A DNA stretch of 64,000 nt from Cyathus striatus (Eukaryota > Basidiomycota > Agaricomycetes > Agaricales > Nidulariaceae), in contig JAOVFP010000003.1 of the NCBI GenBank assembly GCA_025738555.1, positions 5,580,001-5,644,000 of the forward strand, written 5' to 3'. The first letter of the stretch is position 1; every line of letters begins with the position of its first letter. Positions 28,858 to 39,189 of this stretch are shown here, one piece after another. The notes beneath the pieces are model-generated. The model made no database searches. It was not told the origin of the DNA and saw only the letters and a program-made list of their open reading frames with translations. Both the position numbers and the translations under genes were made by a program.

Positions 28858-30370
28858 CTGGATCATTTCGACCGATTGTTCGCTGACATTTTGTGTGACC
28901 GAAATTTTCAGTTCATTGTTCTGTTCGTGGCCTATTTTAGTGCGTGACATCATTCAAATTTGTTCGTACCCTTTAAGAGTGAACTATGGGACTTGCTAAG
29001 AACAAAACCAAGTAAGTATTTCTACAATTGACAAACAATAAGTACCAATACCAATACTGTAACAATGTGTAGTATTTATTTAGTAATTATTACTGCAGTG
29101 CTGAGTGGAGTCAGGTCAATGCTGGGTCACCCATGATTCATATAAATATTGCTAGTAGAGAATACACACAACAAACACTTTGTTTATAGAATTTGAGGTG
29201 AGTACAGTATGTCATTTTTATCCAATCAACATGAGATATAATATCTAAAGTTAGATTAAAGACAGCGGTATTGGACCACATCGAAAATTCCACTGGTCGT
29301 GACTCATTCTTTGGACTTCAACTCACAACAGATGTAGAGAGCACACTTGTTGAAGTGGTTGATACATTACTAACTGACACCACTCCAGAACTTATGTGGG
29401 GGGAGACACGGCGGGTTTCCAGCTGTCCAGTACGAGTTGTCCGTTGGCCTGTCCTTTTGTCTGTCATGTTCTGGCATCAGTCACAATGTCACAGAACACC
29501 GAACCGGTTGATATCTTGATCATCAAAGCCAAGGCAAAATTAAACCAAGGCATGTGGTGTGCGAAAACAATTCTCTTACAATAAAATTGGTGCATACCTT
29601 CAGAATATTAGTGGCAGTCCTGTACACACATTTTCATGTTGGGAATTATTTTATTTCACTGTCCTACTAATTAAATATGTACCTCCATGTTACTTATTAC
29701 TTTATTTAGTGTATAGTATGTGCAAACTTCAGTTACAGCACCTTCTATGGAACTCATTTTTCCCTTTGTCTCTTCTCTTTGTTCCAAATATGTTCCAAAT
29801 GAAGTCAACATAACTGACGAGGTGCACCAGAGCAACTACTTGGTAACATTTCCTCAAATATTGATTAAGTGATGTAAGAACAAGTTACAACTATTAATAA
29901 ATGTTCAAAACCTGTACTATAAACACGCTGGCGTTATTCACTTCTAGTTATTAATAATCACACCATCACAACACCTCCTTAACGAGCTAACTCAGTTTTG
30001 CCTTTGTTTTAAATCTATTCCACAGCCATCACGAACCAGCTTAAGTTGCGTGACATACACGTGCCTGATGCAGAATAGGACAGACCACACGACAGGCCAA
30101 AGGACAGCTGTAACTGGACAGCCAAAAGCCCGCCGTGAGAGGAACATTTTTAAAAATGCTATGTATTCTACAGAAGCTTAGGAGGAACATTAGAAATATA
30201 GTACATACAGTTAATAATGAAAAAAACAATTTTTTGTGTTTAATTTTAGCCTTTTTTTGTTTCACTGAACCTTTGTTCGGTGCTCCTCGGGACACGTGAC
30301 ATTTGTCAAAATTGTTCTGTTTCTAGACGTCGTGTGACGCGTGACCGAACAATCGGTCAAAATGATCCAG
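28858..30370. mobile_element. TA-flanked inverted-repeat element, family A (1.5 kb)
   Basis: Terminal inverted repeats start CTGGATCATTTYGACCGATT and continue GTTCG. TA flanks each end (28856-28857 and 30371-30372). The ends resemble those of the MITE at 8540-8887. No transposase was recognised. About half of the length is a second element at 29407-30137. Confidence 0.75.
29407..30137. mobile_element. Nested inverted-repeat element starting CACGGCGGG
   Basis: A 731 bp element with long imperfect inverted repeats of about 90 bp, starting CACGGCGGGTTTCCAGCTGT on the left and CACGGCGGGCTTTTGGCTGT on the right (reverse complement). The 3 bp repeat AGA flanks both ends (29404-29406 and 30138-30140). 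Three-base duplications with CAC ends fit CACTA-like elements, but no transposase is present and the class is a guess. Confidence 0.65.
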
Positions 30371-30372
30371 TA

Positions 30373-31306
30373 CACGCGGTTCCCAAAAGTGATGGCAGTT
30401 CCCACGCTTTTGGCGAATAATATGGTGTACCATATCGAGTCTAGTTTACCACCTATTGCTTGAAATGTTTTATAATTTTGTTAATATGTTCTACATATGA
30501 TGTCTCATAGGAGTGTAAATTTTCGTTATGATATGATTATTCAATAGTGTGTTATAAGCTATTTCCTTATAAATATGCACTCTCATTCTGAGATGAATAA
30601 ATTGAATTATATAATTCCTTCTGGGCCCCAGAATGCCACGATTCTTCTCTATACTATAGTATACATGCCATGTAATCCACACCCAAAGTTATATGAATGT
30701 TCTCCCATCCAACTATGAATAATGTAAGGCTTAATATTCATCACACTGAATTGGCATGTGTGCTTCTTTCTCTACTATAGAATATTACTGTATAATTGAG
30801 ACAATGACAGCTTTTATGCACACCATTTAGCTACAGAAATACTTCTATGTATGTTAATGAAGTACCATCACATTATATTCATCTATAGAGAAAATATTAC
30901 AACATTTCTGAATCCTGCAGCATTGAAAATGAGGAAGGATTATTTTTATAGCACAATATCTTTATGCTGGAATGTCCTTTCTATTTTATATTTTTACATG
31001 GTGTATATTATCTTTGGAAGTCCAAATACCCATGATATCTTAATGACAATCATACTATGGAGACTTTTATGAGCAAATTAGTAAGGTATATCACACACAT
31101 ATAGCTGATGAGTTGAAACAAGCATATCACAACATGCTATCATTTAAACAGCATTAAAGTTTGTAATCCAGTAGAATACATTATATATTACACATAACCA
31201 AAGTTTGAAAGAAGCCGACACAGTTTTGAATGTGTGATACATCAAACAAGGCCATGGATGATTCTCCATATGTGTGGGAACTGCCATCACTTTTAGGATC
31301 CGTGTG
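30373..31306. mobile_element. TA-flanked inverted-repeat element, family B
   Basis: A 934 bp AT-rich element. The left end reads CACGCGGTTCCCAAAAGTGA then TGGCAGTTCCCAC; the reverse complement of the right end reads CACACGGATCCTAAAAGTGA then TGGCAGTTCCCAC. TA lies at 30371-30372 and 31307-31308. It shares its left TA with the right TA of the family A element, so one jumped beside or into the end of the other. No coding region is recognised. Confidence 0.72.
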
Positions 31307-31654
31307 TACTAGAGATGGTGTCTTCTAAGGGTGAGATATATATACAGGGTTCTCAAAATACAATGAAAGTTGTTGCACCATATGAAGTACACTCCCTTAG
31401 TCCCCCCCCCCTCCATAAAATATGCATAACAATAAATACTCACCTCCTCGAGTGGGAGGGCTATCATCCACACTGAGCAAATGTATTATGATGCTGCAGG
31501 CTATGACCACCATAACACAAACCACTTCAACAGGTATGCTTCTTTTTTTAAAGTTTGATAGGTCCTATACAGACACTCAGCCACCACCCCAGATCAACAA
31601 CACAATGATACCACTGTCTCCCCCACTAAAATCTGCCCTATCCTGATTACCTGT

Positions 31655-33238
31655 ATGCTACTTTCTGCCAACACAATGTCTTCCATGGATGTATGCAATA
31701 CTGATACCACTACCTCTGATGTCACTGGCCCTCCCCCCCCCTCTGGTAACAAGCGCCGCCTTGATCTCTCACCCTCAGCCATCCCAGCAGCCAAATCTTG
31801 TCATCAAGCCACAAATTTCCTAACCTTTGGGACCGAAACAGACTACCCCTCCCTTCTGTATACCCCCACACATGCCAAATCAGCCCAACAACCCACACTT
31901 AGTGTGCACTCACTCCTGACCAAAGCAACAGAAGCAAAGGTACGAACTAACCACCTCTATCACCTATGAATTCTCACCTACTGTGCATAGGAAAAAGCTT
32001 TCTTCCTGCCCAAATCTGCCCCTGCAAAGCACTCACCATTTGTCAAGGCACTCCACTGCGGAGTTACTGTTCCCCTTGCTCCCCCCCCCCCCCCAAACTC
32101 ACTGCTGCACATCTCGCTGCCACAACCACTTCCTCAGCAAGCCAAGATGCGAATAACGGCTCGAGCATGGACCTTGATCATATGGCTGCCCCTCCATCAT
32201 CCAACGCCATCCCCCTGCCCCCCTCTCATCCCCCCTCCTCTGCTCATGCTCCGGGTGCCACCACCACATCTTCATCATCCTCGACATCCATCCCTGCTGG
32301 CCCCACCCTCCTCTCCACATACACCCACCCCCTGGCTGGTGGTTTTCATGCAATAGCCCTGCAAGAGTGGGTTCTACTTGCACTGTTGGTTGCTGAAAGC
32401 AAAACACTTTTTGGATGAGAACAATGAGTATGGCCTCAAAGCTCTGGTCTGGGCTGGCCGTGATATCCTAGACACCAATGCCAATGACCGCCAGGACCTC
32501 CTCATCACCGAACTCATGTGGCACGATATCAAAGAACCTGACCTCTTCCCCCTCCACCTTCTCCCCCTCTCTACTGCCAATCTTGGCTTTGTGAAGTACC
32601 GACCACCACAATACTTTCTACTATGTAACCTCACCCCCACCCAGCTCGCATCTGTCTCAATGCAATAAGTCTGGAACAACGAACATGTCACAATATTCAC
32701 CCTTCCCCTCCCCCTTGCCTGCTCCTCCTTCTGCATCCACCTTTCCGGTCTTGAATCCATAGAGGGCACAAATGCGAATCAAGTCTGCATTCTCAATGCC
32801 ACCAAAACGGTCTACCGCTTCACTGCCTCTCTGGGGCCTGTGGCTGATGCCGCCCACAACGCCATCCCCTCTGACTCGGATGCACCTGGATATGTCCGCC
32901 TCTCTGCTATCGAATACTTCCTATCCACTCTCACTGTCACCACATGCCGCGCCAACCCAGGCAGCCATAGTAAAGAATGGATCCTAGGTTACCTCCATTG
33001 CCCATCACGCTCCCCTGAAGGTGAACACCTCTGGGTTGAAGCACTTCACAATATCTCCTTCCCCACTCTCCTTGACCCCGCCAATGTTTGTCAAGCACCA
33101 ATACTTTGGTGTGCAATCTGCTTCTCCCAGAACCACTCAGTTCACTTCTGCCCCTTCATCACCATCCTGAACTGGCATGACACATGCATTCCTCGAACTC
33201 CACAAAGTGCCACTATGGCTGGGACAGCCACTGGATGA
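31655..33238 (+). pseudogene. LINE ORF1 (gag-like, zinc knuckle), broken
   Basis: An RNA-binding chaperone-type ORF1. The N-terminus is Ser/Thr/Pro-rich (SSMDVCNTDTTTSDVTGP). The C-terminal part has conserved-looking blocks (LKALVWAGRDILDTNANDRQ, EWILGYLHCPSRSPEGEHLW) and one zinc knuckle CAICFSQNHSVHFC, which is exactly C-x2-C-x4-H-x4-C, near 33115. Interruptions are an intron-like 51 bp at 31940-31990, a frame change at the C14 run (32081-32094), a second frame change near 32340-32400 and TAA at 32666. From about 32400 to 33238 the frame is the same as at 31655. Confidence 0.7.
31940..31990 (+). other. Intron-like 51 bp interruption in LINE ORF1
   Basis: It begins GTACGAACTAACC and ends TGTGCATAG. 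It holds two in-frame stops and its length is a multiple of three. Joining the flanks gives ATEAK then EKAFFLPKSAPAKHSPF in one frame. ACTAAC resembles a branch point. Confidence 0.5.
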
Positions 33239-33589
33239 CAGACTAATACTCATCGTGGCAGGCCCCCCCCCACCCGGGGCAGAGGAGGCCAGGGTCCATT
33301 GAGCCATGGCTGTGGCTCCCAGGGTCATGGCTACTAAATGTACATACATAGATAGTGTACCTCTTACCTCCCTGCAAATCTATATAAAATATATCTTTTT
33401 CTCCCCATATATGACTCCCAATACATGTGTGCCTCTCCCCCCACCTCTTGGACACCCAACTAAGTTGGCCTGAATAAATGTACACCACTAATGCCCTTGC
33501 TAGTCTGTGGTGAGCTACACCATTGCATAAGATGCAAGATGCTGGCATCACCAGATGGCTCTAAATTACATACTGCATTGAACTAGTAA

Positions 33590-33960
33590 AACAGCCTAAT
33601 ACTCCCCCCCATATTGGTTGTGAAATACACCTTCCAACTATGTAATAGGAACACATCCAAGTGTCAAATATGATGAATGATGTATATTAATAGAGTAACG
33701 ATGACAACAAACTAATGAGGCAGCCTAAGTCTACCCCTCACACCAACCGTGCAATCCACATATCAACTACATAATATGAACTGTCCATATATTGATAAGA
33801 ATAAAAGAAACATGCCAACAGAATAGTGATGACAATAAACGTATGAGACAGCCTAACCCTACCCCCACACCAGTCATGAAATACACTTGTCAAACAATGT
33901 AATAGGGAAACATCCCTAAACATGACCCTACCGCTCCCTGAGACTTCTCGCCATAAGATC
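33590..33960 (+). repeat. Three degenerate tandem units of about 125 bp
   Basis: Each unit starts CAGCCTAA, followed by a C-rich run, then a segment like GTGAAATACACnTnTCAAnn, then TGTAATAGGAA or a variant, and ends in GTGATGACAAnAAACnnATGA. Starts are near 33592, 33721 and 33850; the third is cut short. Located between LINE ORF1 and ORF2. Confidence 0.6.
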
Positions 33961-34075
33961 CCAAACCAAGTGAATGGAACCTGACCTTATAGATGGTGAC
34001 ACACTAAACCCCATATGCAAAGGAGATGTATATAAATATGCAATTCCCCTCCTCTCCTCTCCCAAATCATCCTAG

Positions 34076-34390
34076 ATGACACCTCCTGAACTTGAACACA
34101 TTATTCTCGAAAGTGCCTTTGTTGCACTCCTCCTCTCCTCCTTCTGGACCACAATCTTCCTCATACACCTGGTGTACAAGTCACTGGCCAGTTATCTTGA
34201 TAGTACCACCATGCCATTAACTCAATCTCTCGTCTACAATGCAGCTGGACTCAACAGGTATACCCCTCCTACCTATGGTAACCATGCAACTCCTTTATTA
34301 ACCTACTATCTAGCCCTCCATATGTGTGACACAACTGAACCCACCATAGAGACTGATACAATATGTACCCACTTACTGAACCATATGTAG
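34076..34390 (+). CDS. Small ORF with one membrane segment, LINE spacer
   Basis: 104 aa starting MTPPELEHIILESAFVALLL with a hydrophobic stretch (about residues 14-35, FVALLLSSFWTTIFLIHLVY). A TATA-like TATATAAATATG lies about 50 bp upstream. I recognise no family. It sits between LINE ORF1 and ORF2 and resembles the 34690 ORF in layout (MxP..., Glu-Leu, then a membrane segment). It may be chance coding in the spacer. Confidence 0.3.
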   Translation: MTPPELEHIILESAFVALLLSSFWTTIFLIHLVYKSLASYLDSTTMPLTQSLVYNAAGLNRYTPPTYGNHATPLLTYYLALHMCDTTEPTIETDTICTHLLNHM

Positions 34391-34689
34391 CTATCGAAAG
34401 TAGTCCATTAGAACTACTATACTGCTGCACACCACATATAATATCCCCCATCTCCAGCCATCAGTCTTCAGACCCAGAACATCACCAATCTCAAAACCAA
34501 TGAAGCTCACAACCACACATACCAAGAACCAGAACACTAAGTGTGCCAAGCCAAGCCAACAACCACATATGGCTTCCCTGCACCAGAACAAATCCAGTCT
34601 TCCAGAAGCATCACAAAAGTTGCGACCCTTCCCATCAACCTGACATATAAATAGAGAGCATATGGGCCCCAACAGACGACCACCACTCA

Positions 34690-34857
34690 ATGCCCCCCCA
34701 CACTGAACTCCTTTGGCTTATTATCCCAAGCCTATGCATTTTTACACTACTCCTGCTTGGCCTATACTATGCCCACAACTATCTCCACCAATGTTACCTA
34801 TGCCATACAGCCACCTGTAACCTGGAAATAAGGGTAGAGACAACTATCAAGGTATGA
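34690..34857 (+). CDS. Small ORF (55 aa) with one membrane segment, LINE spacer
   Basis: Starts MPPHTELLWLIIPSLCIFTL followed by LLLGLYY, then a short Cys-rich tail (CYLCHTATC). ATATAAATAGAG lies about 45 bp upstream. No family is recognised. Similar in shape to the ORF at 34076, so the two may be diverged copies. Confidence 0.28.
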   Translation: MPPHTELLWLIIPSLCIFTLLLLGLYYAHNYLHQCYLCHTATCNLEIRVETTIKV

Positions 34858-36115
34858 CCCAAATCATACCACAAATGCCCCAAACCATGACTCACCCAAA
34901 ACATAGTTTGAAGAGGAAGCCCACTCGAATGTGAACATTGATGGAACCCATGGTCAAGGACTCTAGCAATACTTAGATACATTGGCTCACAAATATATCC
35001 TCCTTCACTATGTCACCAAAAAGTCTCAACCCATACATACACATGTCACTCATCCCCCCTAATTAGTGGAATAGACTCCTGCTCCCATTATCCACAACAT
35101 ACAAACACACTAAACCTTGACCCAAACTGCAGCTTGTAAGGAGTCATAACCTTACATGGCTGGCACCTAGTGCCTAAACTTAGCTTGAAGGACAAGTAAC
35201 CTCTCACTGTTGGGTGAACTCCTTCATGGTTCTTTTTTAAGCTGAGTCTAGTAGTAGACAGTGGCACAAACCCCACCAACCTTAACTATGCTGAATACAA
35301 CTGATGAAATATACATAACAACAGATGAGAATAACTGGTCATGGACAACTCACAACCCCGGGAACAGAGGAAGTGCAAATCTAGGTGCCATTTTAACTTC
35401 CAATGATGACCCTGGGGGGGTAGGACGGCACCACACCGAGCCTGCTCCCTACCAGGAGCAAAGCTCACAACCACCCCCACTGCCAGGTGTCGCAGACACC
35501 AATAGAATGCAAGGGAATTTGGATACTCCAAATCCCCAAGAGGAATACCTCAATGACATCACCACCAACATCATAAATGTCAATGTTTACAAACTCAAAA
35601 ACTCACGATCTGCATTGTGAATTGCTACCCTAAACATCTGAGGAGGAGGTACTCCGGCAATGCATCCTAAATGGAACTGTGTACACTCTCTGATGAGAGA
35701 TTCCTGCATTGGTATAATGACTGTGCAGGAAACACACATTACAGAGACTGTACTCCATGAAATCCAAAATGACTATCCCCATCTCCTCATAAAAAATTCC
35801 CCAGACCCAGAACACCCCTCTGAACGAGGAGGCGTGGCCATCATTCTCCACAAAGGCCTTGTTAACTGGGAGACACATGAATTTGTTGGGCTCATCCCTG
35901 GGCAAGCAATAGCTGTGTCACTCCGCCGCAGAAATGATGATTGGTTACATATAGCAGCAGTCTATGCTCCCTCTGGTAATGAACAAGCCAATGCCAATTT
36001 TTGGGCAGCTCTCCAAGAAGCCTGGCATGTACACAGACCACGCAGAAAAATGCACATCCTCCTGGGAGATCTCAATATGACTGAATCTTCAATAGACCAC
36101 ATACTAATACCATGG

Positions 36116-37522
36116 TGTCATGGGTGAAACTTGATTAGTTATAAACACACACATATGGCTATATGGCCCAATGTCTGGAATCCACATCATCTGGATCTTT
36201 CCAAATACACTACCAAATAATTCTCATGAGGCACTGCTTCTCTAGAAACAAACATATGGAAACACAAGCCAATACCCCACTTCTTGGTGACCAATAATCG
36301 ATACTGTTAAAAATAGGTCACCATTGTTCAAGAACAATGCCTATGCATTTGATTACCAAGGACATGCCATTGTTTCTAATAATAGAACTCCATTGTTCTT
36401 CACACCCATTGTTCAGAACAATGCCTATGCATTCACTTACCAAGGATATGCCATTGTTTCTAATAATAGGACTTCATTGTTCTTTTGCACCCATTGTGCA
36501 GAACAATGTCCTCCTATTCACCCATTGTCTTCATGCCCATTGTTTGCTGGGATCTATAAATAGAATTCCATTGTTCATCACCAGAACAATGTAATACTAT
36601 TTCTGTCACCATTGTTCAAGACCTGACTCATCTCCTTGAACACCATTGTTCTGCACAGCCTCCACCTCAAGACAATGGATCTACCATTACCAAATTTGAA
36701 GGACAATGCAGGATTGGTTTTGGATAGGATTAGTCAGCAGTAGGAGGAAAAGAGCATAAAAGGAGAGAGGAATTGAGTCTTAGACAGTAGTTTTATCCAT
36801 TTTACCACAGCTTGACAGCTAGGATTTTACTCACCAGAGTTTTATCCATTACCAAATAGCCTGTCACTAGCTAGGATCTTACTCACCAGTCCATCCCCAG
36901 TAGTTATTCTTACACATTAGATACAGAATCTATTGTGCTTTTCTTCAGTTCTATTATTAATGTAAATGACACAGCGCAACTCACCGTATAAATAAATTCA
37001 CAGTAATATCAAAGTAACTCAACTCAACTCAACATAACACAGCTCAACTCAACATATCGAATCTCAACGTCACTTTTTATCATATCTATTCAGTAACAGC
37101 ACATATTAGTTTATGCACTGCAGCCACCAAGCTACAGTCAGAAACAACCAAGGCCCTCAACTTCATTTCGACCTTCACCACAGCACCAATCTTTATATAC
37201 AGCCTTCACTGTACATACAAGCTTTCCTAGTGTTTCTAGCAGTTGTTGTTACCATATACAGCTTTAGCCGTATACTCTAGAAACTCCCACAGTTCATCTC
37301 TTATTTACAGCCTTTGCTGTACCACACCAGTCATGGGCCAAGTTCTAAGCAAACCTAGCAAAGCCCCACAGTTCATTGCCCATTTACAGTCTTTACTGTA
37401 CATCCCATATCATAGGAGTTTGCAGGAATACATACGATCAGTATCTCTTGACCCCCAGGTGCTAGGTATGAATAAAGTCACTTCCTGCTGAACACCTAAG
37501 GTATCTATTACCTTGAACGACA
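36116..37522 (+). mobile_element. Solo-LTR-like element, copy 1, in LINE endonuclease
   Basis: 1407 bp from TGTCATGGGTG to TTGAACGACA (TGT...ACA). The 4 bp flanks are ATGG and ACGG. It holds, in order, an array of ACAAT/ATTGT motifs (36320-36710), TATA-like CATAAAAGGAGAG (36755), a CTCAA microsatellite (37016-37060), TACAG...CTGTA palindromes (37195-37405) and a tail like GAATAAAGTCACTTCCTGCT. The same order is seen in 47304-48673 on the other strand. No protein is encoded. The layout fits U3-R-U5 of a long LTR, but no full-length relative is in the window. Confidence 0.72.
36320..36710. promoter_or_regulatory. Dense ACAAT/ATTGT array
   Basis: 18 ACAAT/ATTGT cores in 390 bp, 14 of them AACAAT or ATTGTT and most followed by C or G, often as head-to-head pairs such as ATTGTTCAAGAACAAT. 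Part of the array comes from an about 88 bp direct duplication (36325-36400 against 36412-36485). It lies upstream of a TATA-like box. Confidence 0.6.
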
Positions 37523-39189
37523 ACGGGAGACTACAAATGCACCACACACATTTACCACACTTAAAGACCACTTCAATCTTTTTGATGGATGGCGCCTAGA
37601 GAATCCCACCACACTAGACTACACTTTCAGTAACCAACTCACCTCCCACTCTCGCATTGACCGCATATATGCAAATGAAAAACTCATTGACTTCTCCCAT
37701 GAATGGACCATCTCCTCCTCAGGGGTATTCACAGACCACTTTCTGGTTTCAATGCAACTGGCCCCACCTACAGAACCTTTCATAGGAAAAGGCCAAAGAG
37801 CACTCCCAGCCTATATCGCCAAGAACAAAGGAGCCCAGAAGTGCATACAAAAATTAATCCAAGAACTATGTACTGCCCTAAAAAACATACAGGATCAACC
37901 ATGGCTACCTGATCTAAATATCCAGACACTTTGGGCCTCTTTCAAAAACCATATTCTCACACAAGTAGGTGATATAGTAAAAAACCAAGGACTACATCAC
38001 AATATCCAAATCTCACAATGGACCACTCACCACAAAGATACACTAGCCATGGCAGAATCCCTCACCCCAGATGACCTCTCCCACCAACTAAACACTATTG
38101 ATGCCAACATTAAAAAACTCCAAGCCACCCAAACAAAATGGGAGCATGACAAAATTGCAGCCCACTTCCACCTTGAGGGAGAAACAAATAGTAAATTTGA
38201 CTACATCATAAATCAAGAACACAAACCCAGAGAAACAATTCACTCACTCCAATAAAGTCCTCAAGGCCTCCTTCCTGAATACACTATGGACTCCATAGAA
38301 ATGGTAAAAATTGCCACAGACTACCATGATGCCCTCCAATCCTCCTTAGAGCATAATCTTGATAACCTTGAGCAATACAATGTAACAGAAGAAGTTCTAT
38401 CACATCTCAAACCTATGATCCCACCAGATAAAAAAACTGAATTAGCTGCTGGCCTCTCCACTGGAGAAATCAGGGTAGCTCTGAAACAAGTTCCAAACAA
38501 CAAAGCATCAGGCCTTGATGGAATTCCAGTTGAAATATGGAAATGACTTGATGATGCTCATGTTGCCACTCGCCTAACAGAAGAACCCTCCCCAGACATA
38601 ATTGATATTTTACAACAACTATACACTGACATTAGCATCTTTGGTGTCACACCAGGCACTGGATTCCATGAAGGTTGGATGTGCCCAATCCACAAGAAAA
38701 ATGACAGGGCACTCATTGAAAACTATCGCCCCATCACAATTCTAAACACAGACTACAAAATTATGACATGCTCCCTCACCAATCGCTTATCCACTGTTGC
38801 CCCTGACCTTATACACCTTGACCAAGCTGGATTCATGAAGAATAGATCCATTGTTGACCAAACTGAGCTCATTATGGTGATGTCACAGTCCGGTTCCGTC
38901 TGGTTCAGAGTTGCTTTTCTCTGAACCTCGAACCTAACCTGAGGTCCGGTTCAGGCATTCTTGCTGAACCTTGAACTGGACTTGAGGTTCAGGTTCTGTG
39001 AGGTCCAGTTCAGGTTCAATACGAGTTTGAATGCCAAACTGGACCATAGATATATTTCTTAACTTTATACATACACCCATAACATAGATAGTAGAAATTA
39101 GCTGATGCTCAAGGTAATAATACTTATATAACTTGTAATGTAGCAACTACAAAAGAGCTAATGAAGTAATGAGCTAATGAAGTAATACA

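Noticed and set aside
31646..31800. Family B or A transposase inside 30373-31306
   Set aside because: Only short frames (up to 73 residues) without DDE or helix-turn-helix motifs were found; the elements are non-autonomous.
36320..36710. CRISPR-like or hairpin array in the ACAAT region
   Set aside because: Spacing is irregular, the motif is only 6-8 bp, and part of the regularity comes from an 88 bp duplication.
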